From contig JAQBQC010000301.1 in the NCBI GenBank assembly GCA_028287205.1, positions 1-11,556 on the forward strand: a DNA stretch of 11,556 nt, in the 5' to 3' direction. The notes beneath the pieces are model-generated. The model did no database searches, was not told where the DNA came from, and saw nothing but the letters and a program-made list of their open reading frames with translations. The DNA is from Gemmatimonadota bacterium. Its GTDB lineage: Bacteria; Gemmatimonadota; Gemmatimonadetes; Gemmatimonadales; Gemmatimonadaceae. This document shows, piece after piece, positions 1-7,762 of the stretch. The translations under genes and the position numbers were made by a program. Numbering within the stretch: position 1 is the stretch's first letter; every line of letters begins with the position of its first letter.

Positions 1-450
1 GACGTAAGCAAGCACCTGCAGCCGCTGCCTGAAGACGGGAGCGTCCCCTTCCTCCCCGAATGGCGCTGGATCCACACGCCGGGACACGCGCCCGGCCACA
101 TCTCGCTCTGGCGCGAGCGCGACCACGCGTTGATCGCCGGCGACGCATTCATTACGACTCAGGATTCGGCGTACGGCGCGGCGACGCAGACGCCCGAGCT
201 GCGCGGCCCACCCAGGCCCTTCACGCCCGACTGGAGCTCCGCGCGGGAATCGGTGCGTCGGCTCGCGGCGCTCGAGCCCTATCTCGTCATCACCGGCCAT
301 GGGCACGCGATGCACGGACCGGTCATGCTCCACGCGCTCGAGATTCTCGCACGGGACTTCGATCGCATCGCGGTTCCGGAGCACGGTCGCTACGTCCATA
401 CGGACACGCGCGAGAGTGGACCGGACCGATCCGAAACGCGCTTGGACTAG
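1..450 (+). CDS. MBL-fold metallo-hydrolase, C-terminal part (5' end outside window)
   Basis: The reading frame is open from base 1 to the TAG at 448-450, so 149 C-terminal residues are visible and the N-terminus, with the first HxHxDH metal motif, lies upstream of the window. Visible family hallmarks are TPGHAPGHI (residues 26-34, with the metal-ligand His of the third motif), AGDAF (46-50, with the bridging Asp at 48) and TGHG (98-101, with the last metal-ligand His at 100). These are the C-terminal metal-binding motifs of the metallo-beta-lactamase superfamily, which normally holds two Zn or Fe ions and hydrolyses thioesters, lactones, phosphodiesters or other bonds. The substrate cannot be told from this part. 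A glyoxalase II-like or generic MBL hydrolase is more likely than a true beta-lactamase. The protein looks cytoplasmic, and the gene converges with the downstream protease gene across a shared terminator. Confidence 0.86.
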   Translation, partial: DVSKHLQPLPEDGSVPFLPEWRWIHTPGHAPGHISLWRERDHALIAGDAFITTQDSAYGAATQTPELRGPPRPFTPDWSSARESVRRLAALEPYLVITGHGHAMHGPVMLHALEILARDFDRIAVPEHGRYVHTDTRESGPDRSETRLD

Positions 451-465
451 GAACGAACGCACTCG

Positions 466-511
466 ATGCAAAAACGCCCGGCGCGCTTTCGCACACCGGG
501 CGTTTTTGCAT
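466..511. terminator. Bidirectional rho-independent terminator
   Basis: A perfect 16-bp inverted repeat (arms 466-481 and 496-511) encloses a 14-nt loop. The GC-rich inner stem (CGCCCGG/CCGGGCG) is flanked by an A5 run on the left and a T5 run on the right. Read on either strand it gives a GC-rich hairpin followed by a U-tract. It sits between two convergent genes, 15 bp after the stop of the MBL-fold gene and 14 bp after the stop of the protease gene on the minus strand, so it can end both transcripts. Confidence 0.92.
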
Positions 512-525
512 TCACTCCCCGCGAC

Positions 526-2085
526 CTATCCGCCGATTCGCAGATTGACCACGCGCGAATGCTTCTGTTGGGTGTTGTATACAAGCAGGCTCACGACGTC
601 GCCGCTCTTGAGTCGCGAGATCGAGCTGTCCAGATCGGACACCGTCCGAATCGCATGCGGCATCGGGTTCAGCACCCGCACGATCACATCCGACTCGGCG
701 AACAGCTTCTGGTACGAAGGTCCGAGCGCGTCAACGCTCATCACCACCAGCCCGCGCTGCGCGTCCGACACCTCCGCGCGGCTCGCGCGATCGGTGGTCA
801 TCGGCTCGACCGAGATGCCGAGCTTGTCGTAGCTCGCCGGCTTCGCCGTTGTGCTGTCGGGGCTGTCACTCGAGTCGTCCGCACTCGCCAGCTGCGACTC
901 ACTCGGAGCCTCGGCGAGCTTCACCTTGTACGTGTGCTTCTGGCCATAGCGCATGACATCCACGCTCACCGACTCACCCGGCTTGTGCACGCGGACGATT
1001 CGCTGCAGCTGCGCCACGCGATCCACCGGAGCTCCGTCGATCGCGACGATGACGTCACCAGCTTCGATTCCCGCCTTCTCCGCGGGGCTCGACTGGCCCG
1101 GCGTTCCGCCGCCAACCAACGCGCCACGAATCTCCTTGAGCCCAGCTGCCTGCGCGTCTTCCGGACGCAGATCGCTGATCGAGACGCCCAGAATGGCACG
1201 ACGCACGCGGCCGTACTGAATGAGATCGTTCATGACCGTCTTCGCGAGCGAGATCGGAATCGCGAAGCCGTAGCCCGAGTAGTAGCCCGTTCCGCTCGCG
1301 ATCGCGCTGTTCACGCCGATCACGTCGCCGTGACTGTTGACGAGCGGTCCGCCCGAATTGCCCGGGTTGATCGCGGCGTCCGTCTGGATGTAGTCGACGA
1401 TCGCGTACTGGCTCTGATAGAGATTGCGAAGCTGGCCGCTGCGCCCCTTCGCGCTGATGATCCCTGCCGTGACCGTGAAGTCGAGGCCGAGCGGATTGCC
1501 GACTGCCAGCACCCACTCGCCAACACGAGACTTGTCGTCCTCGCCCAGGCTGATCGTCGGGAAGCCGGTGCCGTCGATCTTGATCACCGCAATGTCCGTC
1601 GTCGGATCGCGGCCGATCACCTTTGCCTTGAACACGCGCTTATCGAGCAGCGTCACCGTCAGCTTGTCAGCCTCCGCGACGACGTGGTTGTTCGTGAGGA
1701 TGTATCCGTCCTGCGTCACGAGGAAGCCGGATCCGCTTCCTTCCATCGGCTGCTGCTGCTGTTGCCGAGGATCGAATTGTTTGAAGAAATCTTCCATGCC
1801 GGGAGGAACCTGCTGTCCTCCGCGCGGCACCTTCACCGGACGCGCCTGCCGTTCCATCTGAATGGATACGACAGCGGGCGTGACATGCTCGGCGATCGCG
1901 ACGAACGCGTTGCTCGCCTCAGTGACCTGCTGCACCGCAGCCTGCGGCGGCTTGGCACCGCCACCCGCCTGCTGCGCGTAGCCGAAGGGAGTGAGATTGA
2001 AGCCGGCAGCAACCACCAGGCCGCCGATGAATGCGGTGACGGCGGCTACGCCGACCGCCAGCCGAGTAGAAATTGGAGACGCCAT
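526..2085 (-). CDS. degP: DegP/HtrA-family periplasmic serine endoprotease (Do-like)
   Basis: This is a 519-residue secreted or membrane-anchored serine protease of family S1C, which degrades or refolds misfolded envelope proteins. A hydrophobic N-terminal segment at about residues 8-29 is a signal peptide or anchor. The trypsin-like domain spans about 60-290, with a complete catalytic triad: His134 in TNNHVV, Asp164 in TTDIAVIKI and Ser244 in GNSGGP. A Gln-rich stretch (108-112) lies in the loop before the catalytic His. Two PDZ domains follow, at about 292-390 and 420-517, joined by an acidic Ser/Asp-rich linker (about 400-418). The second PDZ is the more divergent. Length and order match two-PDZ DegP/DegQ/MucD proteins rather than one-PDZ DegS. 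The ATG at 2085 has no strong Shine-Dalgarno sequence, only GGTTGGA about 7 nt upstream. It lies 89 bp downstream of dnaK on the same strand and may be co-transcribed with it. Confidence 0.95.
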   Translation of the reverse strand: MASPISTRLAVGVAAVTAFIGGLVVAAGFNLTPFGYAQQAGGGAKPPQAAVQQVTEASNAFVAIAEHVTPAVVSIQMERQARPVKVPRGGQQVPPGMEDFFKQFDPRQQQQQPMEGSGSGFLVTQDGYILTNNHVVAEADKLTVTLLDKRVFKAKVIGRDPTTDIAVIKIDGTGFPTISLGEDDKSRVGEWVLAVGNPLGLDFTVTAGIISAKGRSGQLRNLYQSQYAIVDYIQTDAAINPGNSGGPLVNSHGDVIGVNSAIASGTGYYSGYGFAIPISLAKTVMNDLIQYGRVRRAILGVSISDLRPEDAQAAGLKEIRGALVGGGTPGQSSPAEKAGIEAGDVIVAIDGAPVDRVAQLQRIVRVHKPGESVSVDVMRYGQKHTYKVKLAEAPSESQLASADDSSDSPDSTTAKPASYDKLGISVEPMTTDRASRAEVSDAQRGLVVMSVDALGPSYQKLFAESDVIVRVLNPMPHAIRTVSDLDSSISRLKSGDVVSLLVYNTQQKHSRVVNLRIGG

Positions 2086-2174
2086 GCAAATTCCAACCGT
2101 GTAAAGAGTTGTCCATACTACACCACGCGCTGCCGGCAGGTTTCGTTACCGGCGGCGCGGGTGCTCAATGGATG
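2086..2174 (-). promoter_or_regulatory. dnaK-degP intergenic gap with possible degP promoter
   Basis: The 89-bp gap contains a perfect 10-bp palindrome, CTGCCGGCAG (2130-2139), and on the minus strand a -10-like TAGTAT (2120-2115) that would start RNA about 20 nt before the degP ATG. No good -35 box stands at the usual distance. No hairpin with a U-tract is present, so transcription from dnaK could read through into degP. The promoter assignment is weak. Confidence 0.25.
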
Positions 2175-4109
2175 TTACTTCTTCTCTTCGTCCACAATCT
2201 CGTAGTCTGCGTCGACCACGTTGTCCGAGCCCTTCGGGTTCGCGTGGGCGCTCGCCGTCGCCGCCTCGTCGGTGGCCGTGGTGCCGGCTTCCTGCTCGCC
2301 CTGCGAATACAACGACTGACCCGCCTCGCTGTAAACACGGCTCAGCTCCTCCTGGGCGCTGCGGATCTCGCCCAGATCGTCCGCGCGGAGCGCCTTGCGG
2401 GCCCGCTCGACCGCTGCTTCCAGCCGTGACTTGAGGTCGGCGCTCAACTTGTCGGACCACTCCTTCGCATTCTTCTCGACCTCGTACGTCAGGCTGTCGA
2501 GCCGATTGCGGGTGTCGATCTCCTCGCGCCTGCTCTTGTCCTCATCTGCGTGCTGCTCGGCGTCCTTCACCATCTTCTGGATGTCGTTCTCCGACAGCCC
2601 GCTCGACGCCTCGATCCGGATCTTCTGCTCCTTTCCGGTCGCCTTGTCCTTCGCGGTCACGTGCAGAATGCCGTTCGCGTCGATGTCGAACGTGACCTCG
2701 ACCTGCGGCGTGCCACGCTGTGCCGGCGGAATTCCGGTGAGCTGGAACTTGCCGATGGTCTTGTTCCCCGAGGCGAGCTCGCGCTCCCCCTGCAGCACGT
2801 GGATCTCGACCGTCGTCTGGTTGTCCTCGGCCGTCGAGAATACCTCGGACTTCTTGGTCGGGATGGTCGTGTTCCGCGGAATGAGCACCGTGGTCACGCC
2901 GCCCAACGTCTCGATGCCAAGCGACAGCGGGTTCACGTCGAGGAGCAGCACGTCCTTCTGCTCGCCGGTGAGCACCGCGCCCTGGATCGCGGCGCCGATT
3001 GCGACGACCTCATCCGGGTTGACGCCCTTGTGCGGCTCCTTCTTGAAGAAGTCCTTCACGACCTGCTGCACCTTCGGAATGCGCGTCGAGCCGCCGACGA
3101 GGATCACCTCATCGACCTCCTCGGGCTTCATGCCGGCATCCTTGAGCGCCTGCTGCATGGGCGGGATCGTGCGCTGGATGAGATCGTCCACCAGCTGCTC
3201 GAACTTCGCCCGCGTCAGCGAGTAGTTCAGGTGCTTCGGGCCGCTCTGGTCCGCCGTGATGAAGGGCAGGTTGATGTCGGTCTGCTGCGTGCCGGACAGC
3301 TCCATCTTCGCCTTCTCGCCGGCCTCCTTCAGGCGCTGGAGCGCCATCGGATCCTTCGAGAGGTCGATGCCCTGGTCGCGCCTGAACTCGGCGACGAGCC
3401 AGTCGATGACGCGCTGGTCGAAGTCGTCGCCGCCAAGGTGCGTGTCACCATTGGTGGACTTCACCTCGAACTGGCGGGAGCCTTCCACGTCGTAGAGCTC
3501 GAGCACGGAGATGTCGTAGGTGCCACCGCCGAGATCGAACACGGCGACCTTTTCGTCCTTCTTCTTATCGAGTCCGTACGCGAGTGCCGCGGCCGTGGGC
3601 TCGTTGATGATGCGCAGCACGTCGAGCCCGGCGATGCGGCCGGCGTCCTTCGTGGCCTGGCGCTGCGAATCGTTGAAATACGCGGGAACGGTGATGACCG
3701 CCTTTTCGACCTTGTGGCCGAGGTAGTCTTCCGCCGTTTGCTTCATCTTCTGCAGAATCATTGCGGAAATCTCGGGAGCGGAATAGCGCTTGCCCGCGAC
3801 TTCGATCATGGCGACTTCGTTCGGACCTGCCACCACCTTGTAGGGCACGCGCTTAATCTCCTCCTGCACCTCGGAGATCTTGCGGCCCATGAAACGCTTG
3901 ATCGAGAAGATTGTGTTCTGCGGATTGGTGACGGCCTGGCGCTTCGCGACCTGGCCGACCAGGCGTTCGCCGTCCTTCGTGAACGCGACGACGGACGGGG
4001 TGACCCGGCCGCCCTCGGAGTTCGGAATGACGACGGGGTCGCCGCCCTCCATTACTGCAACGACCGAGTTGGTCGTGCCCAGATCGATACCGATTACCTT
4101 TTCGGCCAT
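2175..4109 (-). CDS. dnaK: Molecular chaperone DnaK (Hsp70)
   Basis: This 644-residue protein is a full-length bacterial Hsp70. It is a cytoplasmic ATP-driven chaperone that binds exposed hydrophobic segments and works with DnaJ and GrpE. The ATPase domain (about 1-383) shows GIDLGTTNS at 7-15, [14 protein letters not shown] at 166-179, [11 protein letters not shown] at 191-201 (with the autophosphorylation-type Thr197) and [10 protein letters not shown] at 336-345. The conserved linker VLLLDV is at 387-392. The beta substrate domain follows ([12 protein letters not shown] at 393-404), then the helical lid, and a tail ending in an acidic EIVDEEKK typical of DnaK. The ATG at 4109 was chosen over an upstream in-frame ATG at 4178 because [15 protein letters not shown] is the universal DnaK N-terminus and GAGG (4119-4116) stands 6 nt before it. 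No grpE, dnaJ or hrcA is nearby, so the gene stands apart from the usual heat-shock operon. Confidence 0.99.
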   Translation of the reverse strand: MAEKVIGIDLGTTNSVVAVMEGGDPVVIPNSEGGRVTPSVVAFTKDGERLVGQVAKRQAVTNPQNTIFSIKRFMGRKISEVQEEIKRVPYKVVAGPNEVAMIEVAGKRYSAPEISAMILQKMKQTAEDYLGHKVEKAVITVPAYFNDSQRQATKDAGRIAGLDVLRIINEPTAAALAYGLDKKKDEKVAVFDLGGGTYDISVLELYDVEGSRQFEVKSTNGDTHLGGDDFDQRVIDWLVAEFRRDQGIDLSKDPMALQRLKEAGEKAKMELSGTQQTDINLPFITADQSGPKHLNYSLTRAKFEQLVDDLIQRTIPPMQQALKDAGMKPEEVDEVILVGGSTRIPKVQQVVKDFFKKEPHKGVNPDEVVAIGAAIQGAVLTGEQKDVLLLDVNPLSLGIETLGGVTTVLIPRNTTIPTKKSEVFSTAEDNQTTVEIHVLQGERELASGNKTIGKFQLTGIPPAQRGTPQVEVTFDIDANGILHVTAKDKATGKEQKIRIEASSGLSENDIQKMVKDAEQHADEDKSRREEIDTRNRLDSLTYEVEKNAKEWSDKLSADLKSRLEAAVERARKALRADDLGEIRSAQEELSRVYSEAGQSLYSQGEQEAGTTATDEAATASAHANPKGSDNVVDADYEIVDEEKK

Positions 4110-4348
4110 AACGAGCCTCGAATTGTGTGTGAAAGCGTGGGCGAGACAGCCGTGGCTCTCGCTCTGCCACATGCTCAATCCCGCTCACGCGCTGATGGTT
4201 CAAGCAATTGGGGTGCCGAGGATATCGGCCACTTTGGCAGCTTCTGCCTTCAGTAAGGGGTTTATCTCTGTTAGAGCGGCTGCTTTAGGTCATTGGCGGT
4301 CTTCTGCTGAGCGCGCCTTTCCGGCATAGGAGCGCAATAGGAGCGTAG
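4110..4348. promoter_or_regulatory. Divergent regulatory gap between dnaK and the rhomboid gene
   Basis: These 239 bp must hold the promoters of both genes. On the minus strand, CTTGAA (4204-4199) matches the core of a heat-shock sigma-32 -35 element, about 90 nt before the dnaK ATG, but no CCCCAT-like -10 follows at 13-15 nt. The CIRCE operator (TTAGCACTC-N9-GAGTGCTAA) is absent. Two dyads are visible: a perfect GGCAG-CTT-CTGCC (4236-4248) and an imperfect TTAGAGC-N4-GCTTTAG (4271-4288). Either could be an operator. No promoter for the rhomboid gene stands out. Confidence 0.4.
4327..4345 (+). promoter_or_regulatory. Duplicated Shine-Dalgarno in front of the rhomboid gene
   Basis: The 8-mer TAGGAGCG occurs twice, at 4327-4334 and 4338-4345, 11 bp apart. 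Each copy contains AGGAG. The second copy (AGGAG at 4339-4343) is spaced 5 nt from the ATG at 4349 and fixes that start. The first is 16 nt away, too far to serve the same codon directly. Confidence 0.7.
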
Positions 4349-5101
4349 ATGATCCCGTTAGGCGACAACCTCCGGCCGCTGCGCCGGCCGGTGATGACGT
4401 ACCTGATACTGGCCGTGACATGGGCCGTCTGGCTGCTCGTCCAGCGGGCCGGCGCCGACCCGCAGGTTCTCGCGGCCACGGTGTGCGACCTGGGCATGGT
4501 CCCGGGCGAGCTCACACACCGCGCGGCGCTTGGCTATGCGGTGCCGATCGGGCCCGGAATGGCCTGCATCGTCGACAACAACCCCATCAATCGGCTCACG
4601 CCGCTCCTCTCGATTTTTCTACACGGCGGCTGGGGGCACATCATCGGCAACTCGATCTATCTGTGGGTGTTCGGGAAGGGAGTCGAGTCGCGCATGGGTG
4701 CGATGCGCTTTCTCGTGTTCTATCTCGTGTGCGGTATCGTTGCGGCGGCAACGCACGTCGCCATCAACCCGGCCTCCGCGATTCCTACCGTCGGAGCGTC
4801 GGGCGCCATCTCCGGCGTTCTCGGCGGCTATCTGCTCCTCTTTCCCCGCGGGCGCATCCGAATGTATTTCCCGCCGATCTTCGTCTTCTGGATCCCATCC
4901 GTGCTCGTGCTGCTCTTCTGGTTCGGCGAGCAGCTGCTGGCCGGGCTTCCACAACTCTCGGCAGTGGATGCGGACGTGACGGGTGGCGTCGCCGTATGGG
5001 CGCACGTGGGTGGCTTTCTCGCCGGCGCGATTCTCGTGCGCATCTTCGCGAAGCCCACGGCGCCCGGGCAGCAGTTCATGCGTACCGACTACCCCGTGTG
5101 A
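4349..5101 (+). CDS. Rhomboid-family intramembrane serine protease
   Basis: This 250-residue polytopic membrane protein belongs to family S54 and would cleave substrate transmembrane helices within the bilayer. The catalytic Ser is Ser151 in GASG (149-152), and the paired His is His219 in AHVGGFLAG (218-226). The upstream motif FLHGGWGHIIGN (90-101) supplies the conserved His and Asn (His92, His97, Asn101) that form the oxyanion side. Hydrophobic helices are visible at about 16-33, 82-108, 119-139, 147-165, 174-198 and 212-233, giving the six-helix core. Both catalytic residues are intact, so this is probably an active protease rather than an inactive rhomboid. The ATG follows a good AGGAG. 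The gene is divergent from dnaK and ends 20 bp from the convergent TPR gene. The substrate is unknown. Confidence 0.93.
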   Translation: MIPLGDNLRPLRRPVMTYLILAVTWAVWLLVQRAGADPQVLAATVCDLGMVPGELTHRAALGYAVPIGPGMACIVDNNPINRLTPLLSIFLHGGWGHIIGNSIYLWVFGKGVESRMGAMRFLVFYLVCGIVAAATHVAINPASAIPTVGASGAISGVLGGYLLLFPRGRIRMYFPPIFVFWIPSVLVLLFWFGEQLLAGLPQLSAVDADVTGGVAVWAHVGGFLAGAILVRIFAKPTAPGQQFMRTDYPV

Positions 5102-5121
5102 GGATCGACGGCAATCGGCGA

Positions 5122-6858
5122 CTAGAAGGCCGATGCGCGGATGCGGGTATCGGAGTGCTTCCACGCGAGCTCGAACTGCGCTCGAGTCTCTCTCGCGGCC
5201 TTTGCGTTGCCCTGGGCATCCAGGGATTTCGCCAGGCCGTATAGCGCCCAGCCGTTCTGCGGGTTGCGCCGAAGATCTTCTCGGTAAACGGTTTCTGCTT
5301 CCCGTGCCATGCCTGCGTCGAGCAAGGCTGCGCCCAGCAGGTGCCGCGTGGGGAAGAATTCATCAGCCGGCTCGTTGTACGACAGCCCGTCCTCTTCCGA
5401 TACCGCCTCGCGCAGCAAGGCGATCGCCACGCTCGGCGTTCGCTCGGCCGTTGCGACGCGTGCCTTGGCTCTCAGCGACGCAATCCTGAACAGAGGCGGG
5501 GCTGCGTTCATTCCCGCGAGCCCATCGGGCGGAGCCGACGCGATCACCTCGTCGAGTGCAACGACGGCTGCTTTCGCTTCCGCGAGGCGACGCGTTGCAG
5601 CAAGCGCGGTGGCCTTCGCCCCGAGATAGCCTATGAGGAGACCTTTCAGCTGTGGATCGGGGGGCGGCTCTCGAAGAATCGCCTCCCATCTGCCGAAGCG
5701 GATCATCCCTTCGTAGAGAAAGGCAATCGACCAGTCGGCGCCCGGCATGCCGAGGAGCATCTTGTCCGAGACAACTGCCCGCGCCCTGCGCATGGCTTCG
5801 AGCGTCTCGGCGCTGCGGCCCTCCATGGCCGCGGCGGAGGCGAGGAACTGATAGTTGTGCGTGCTATAGACAAGCGGGTAGTAGTCGAGGGCCGGCGTCC
5901 TGGCGTAGTAGGCCACGTCCGCCACGGCTGCTCTGCGATTCGCCTCTGCGGCCTCCTCATATCGACCCACGCGCTGCATGATGTGCGCAGGCATATGGAC
6001 CAGGTGTCCGGCGGCGGGCATCATCGTTCCGACGCGCTCGGCCGCAGGGATCGCCTTCTCGGGATGCGGCGAGGCCTCGACGGCGTGGATGTAGTAGTGA
6101 TTGGCTCCCGGATGCGACCGATCTCTCGCCATCACTGCTTCGAGCGTCGCGACGATTTCCGCGGTTACCGCTGGTGATGAACCGTCCGCGTTCCACAGCT
6201 TCCACGGCCGGGTGTTCATCAGCGATTCCGCGAAGAGCGTTTGCACGTCGAGATCGTTCGGAAACCGCTTCGCAACTTCTCGCATCGCCGTCGCGTAGCT
6301 CGCGAGCATCGGCGCGACGTTGGAAGGATCGAGAGGACGCGGTCCGGCGTAGCGGTGCGTGAGTGCGGCGATCAATGCCTGCTCGACGGGCGTCGCCTGC
6401 GGAGCAAGGCGTTGCGCCTTCGTCAGCGAATTCCAGGCGACGTCGGCGCGCGCCTGGGCCATCATCAGCATGTTGTAGTTCGGCCCAAGAGTCAGTGCGA
6501 CACCCCAGTAGCACGACGCACATTCCGGGTCGAGCTGCGCAGCCCTGGCGAAGGAGCGAGTTGCTTCATCATGGTTGAACGCCCACAGAAAGCGCATGCC
6601 CTGGTCGAAGAACTGTTTCGCCTCGGCTGAACTCGTGCTCACCTCGCGGTGAAAGTCGCCCATGTCCGCGAACAGTTGCGCGCCACGAGCCCAGTCCTCC
6701 AGCGTCAGCAGTTCGTCAGCCGAATCCCGGAACGCTGGCATGGGCGGTGGCTGCCTCCGCGCCAGAGGTCGTTCTGCGCCGTCGAGGAAGGAAGGCGCCC
6801 CGCTCGAGAGAACGGCGGCGATCAGAAGGGCGCTGAGCGATTTCGTGGACTGACGCAC
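5122..6858 (-). CDS. Secreted TPR-repeat protein with a histidine-rich core, function unknown
   Basis: This 578-residue protein is read from a GTG at 6858. I prefer this start over a GTG at 6897, which would add 13 residues, because a strong GGAGGA (6870-6865) sits 6 nt upstream and the protein then opens with a clean signal peptide (basic RQSTK, then hydrophobic residues 7-17), implying export. Much of the rest is helical TPR-like sequence: FFDQGMRFLWAFNHDEATRSF (about 83-103) opens the array, and C-terminal repeats lie at about 501-565 (LLGAALLDAGMAREAE, NPQNGWALYGLAKSLDAQGN). Between them lies HPGANHYYIHAVEASPHPE (249-267) and then GHLVHMPAH (284-292), a His-dense block. A CxxC (Cys113, Cys116) lies in the first repeat region. 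From memory, these motifs are typical of a widespread uncharacterised TPR family. No enzymatic role is established. The gene is transcribed away from the phosphate block. Confidence 0.85.
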   Translation of the reverse strand: MRQSTKSLSALLIAAVLSSGAPSFLDGAERPLARRQPPPMPAFRDSADELLTLEDWARGAQLFADMGDFHREVSTSSAEAKQFFDQGMRFLWAFNHDEATRSFARAAQLDPECASCYWGVALTLGPNYNMLMMAQARADVAWNSLTKAQRLAPQATPVEQALIAALTHRYAGPRPLDPSNVAPMLASYATAMREVAKRFPNDLDVQTLFAESLMNTRPWKLWNADGSSPAVTAEIVATLEAVMARDRSHPGANHYYIHAVEASPHPEKAIPAAERVGTMMPAAGHLVHMPAHIMQRVGRYEEAAEANRRAAVADVAYYARTPALDYYPLVYSTHNYQFLASAAAMEGRSAETLEAMRRARAVVSDKMLLGMPGADWSIAFLYEGMIRFGRWEAILREPPPDPQLKGLLIGYLGAKATALAATRRLAEAKAAVVALDEVIASAPPDGLAGMNAAPPLFRIASLRAKARVATAERTPSVAIALLREAVSEEDGLSYNEPADEFFPTRHLLGAALLDAGMAREAETVYREDLRRNPQNGWALYGLAKSLDAQGNAKAARETRAQFELAWKHSDTRIRASAF

Positions 6859-7102
6859 TTCGAGTCCTCCGCCATTCGAGTGAGCACGTCGTGGCACACG
6901 CGCTGAACAGCGTAGTGCATTTCGTCCGAACGCTCAATAGTGATCGAGGCGTGCTCCGCGGGCCGCAACACTGCACTCCGCCTGCGGGCCACCCTCGAGC
7001 TGCCCGAGGCACGAGCACGTCGATCACGAAGCCCGAAGCCGTCGCGCACGGAATTTGGAGACATCCAGGGGTTGGCCGGGGGGACGCTGCACGCGTAGCT
7101 TC
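6859..7102. promoter_or_regulatory. Divergent gap between the TPR gene and the DUF47-pit operon
   Basis: These 244 bp must contain promoters in both directions. The only clear signal on the minus side is the GGAGGA Shine-Dalgarno sequence of the TPR gene (6870-6865). A 12-bp dyad CGCTG-AA-CAGCG (6901-6912) is visible. I see no convincing -35/-10 pair and no copy of the TCGTGAC repeat found before ppk1. The plus-strand end (7055-7102) carries a G-run at 7078-7083 but no Shine-Dalgarno at a normal distance from the ATG at 7103. Confidence 0.35.
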
Positions 7103-7759
7103 ATGTCACGATTCCGTAACCACCTCTATTCGGATGGATCGACAGTCTTGCGGCTCATTCCACGCGACACCGCGTTCTTCGAGATGTTTTCCGATCTCGC
7201 CAAGCACGCGACGACTTCAGCCACCCTGCTCCACGATCTCTTCGCCGATCCCGTGCATCTCGAGCGCTATGCGGCCGAGATCAAGGAGGTGGAGCACCAG
7301 GCCGACAACATCACGCGCGATGTGATCAGTCGGATCGACAAGTCGTTCGTGACGCCGATCGATCGCGAGGACATTCACCTTCTCGTGTCCCAGCTCGACA
7401 ATGTGGTGGACCTCATCGATGGCACGGCGCGCCGGGCCGCGATGTTCCACATCACCGAGGTGAAGGAGCCGGCCAAGCGGCTTTGCGACGTACTGCTCGA
7501 GGCGACGCGGTCGATCGAGAGCGCGGTGATGAACATGCGCGACTCGAAGCAGGTGGTGATGCGCGGGCGGGAGATCAAGCTCAAGGAAGAGGAGGGCGAC
7601 GCGCTGTATCACCAGGCGGTGGGCGCGCTCTTCGCGGGGCATCCGGATCCGCTCGAGGTCATCAAGTGGAAGGAGCTCTACGACACGCTGGAGCGCGCGC
7701 TCGACCAATGTGAGGATGTGGCGAACGTGCTCGAGAGTATTGCGTTGAAGCACGCGTAG
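7103..7759 (+). CDS. DUF47/PhoU-like phosphate transport accessory protein (Pit partner)
   Basis: This is a 218-residue, largely helical cytoplasmic protein of the DUF47 family (TIGR00153-like, related to PhoU), normally encoded next to PiT permeases and thought to modulate phosphate uptake. Family signs are the N-terminal LIPRDTAFFEMF (18-29), the acidic/His motif IKEVEHQADNITRDV (60-74) with candidate metal ligands Glu62, Glu64, His65 and Asp68, the central PIDREDIHLL...LDNVVDLIDG (85-107), and the C-terminal EEEGDALYH (162-170) and WKELYDTLE...EDVANVLESI (189-212). These acidic motifs mirror the metal-binding helices of PhoU. ATG 7103 is the best start by length and similarity, although no Shine-Dalgarno is seen. 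A TTG at 7055 would add 16 unrelated residues. The stop is 3 bp before the permease start, so the two genes are almost certainly co-transcribed and translationally coupled. Confidence 0.92.
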   Translation: MSRFRNHLYSDGSTVLRLIPRDTAFFEMFSDLAKHATTSATLLHDLFADPVHLERYAAEIKEVEHQADNITRDVISRIDKSFVTPIDREDIHLLVSQLDNVVDLIDGTARRAAMFHITEVKEPAKRLCDVLLEATRSIESAVMNMRDSKQVVMRGREIKLKEEEGDALYHQAVGALFAGHPDPLEVIKWKELYDTLERALDQCEDVANVLESIALKHA

Positions 7760-7762
7760 GTC

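Noticed and set aside
1747..1765. CAG-type repeat encoding a short Gln run in the DegP protease
   Set aside because: Five to six codons in a variable loop before the catalytic His is common in this family and does not indicate a functional repeat.
466..2205. A 579-codon open frame on the plus strand opposite the protease gene
   Set aside because: It begins inside the terminator hairpin, is low-complexity Arg/His/Leu-rich, and mirrors the codon pattern of a certain gene on the minus strand.
4110..4178. Upstream in-frame start for dnaK adding 23 residues
   Set aside because: The added residues have no DnaK counterpart, and the ATG at 4109 has its own GAGG and begins the conserved N-terminus.
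2550..4256. A 568-codon open frame on the plus strand opposite dnaK
   Set aside because: Long open frames antisense to dnaK are a well-known artefact of high-GC codon use, and some databases have mis-annotated them as NAD-glutamate dehydrogenase. The translation is rich in Arg/Leu/Val/His with no domain, and dnaK on the other strand is certain.
6901..6912. CGCTG-AA-CAGCG dyad in the TPR-DUF47 gap
   Set aside because: A 5-bp arm in GC-rich DNA is expected by chance, and it is not placed at a recognisable promoter.
6891..7325. Plus-strand open frame beginning in the TPR-DUF47 gap
   Set aside because: It overlaps the DUF47 gene in another frame, has no ribosome site, and its sequence is Ser/Arg-rich without family features.
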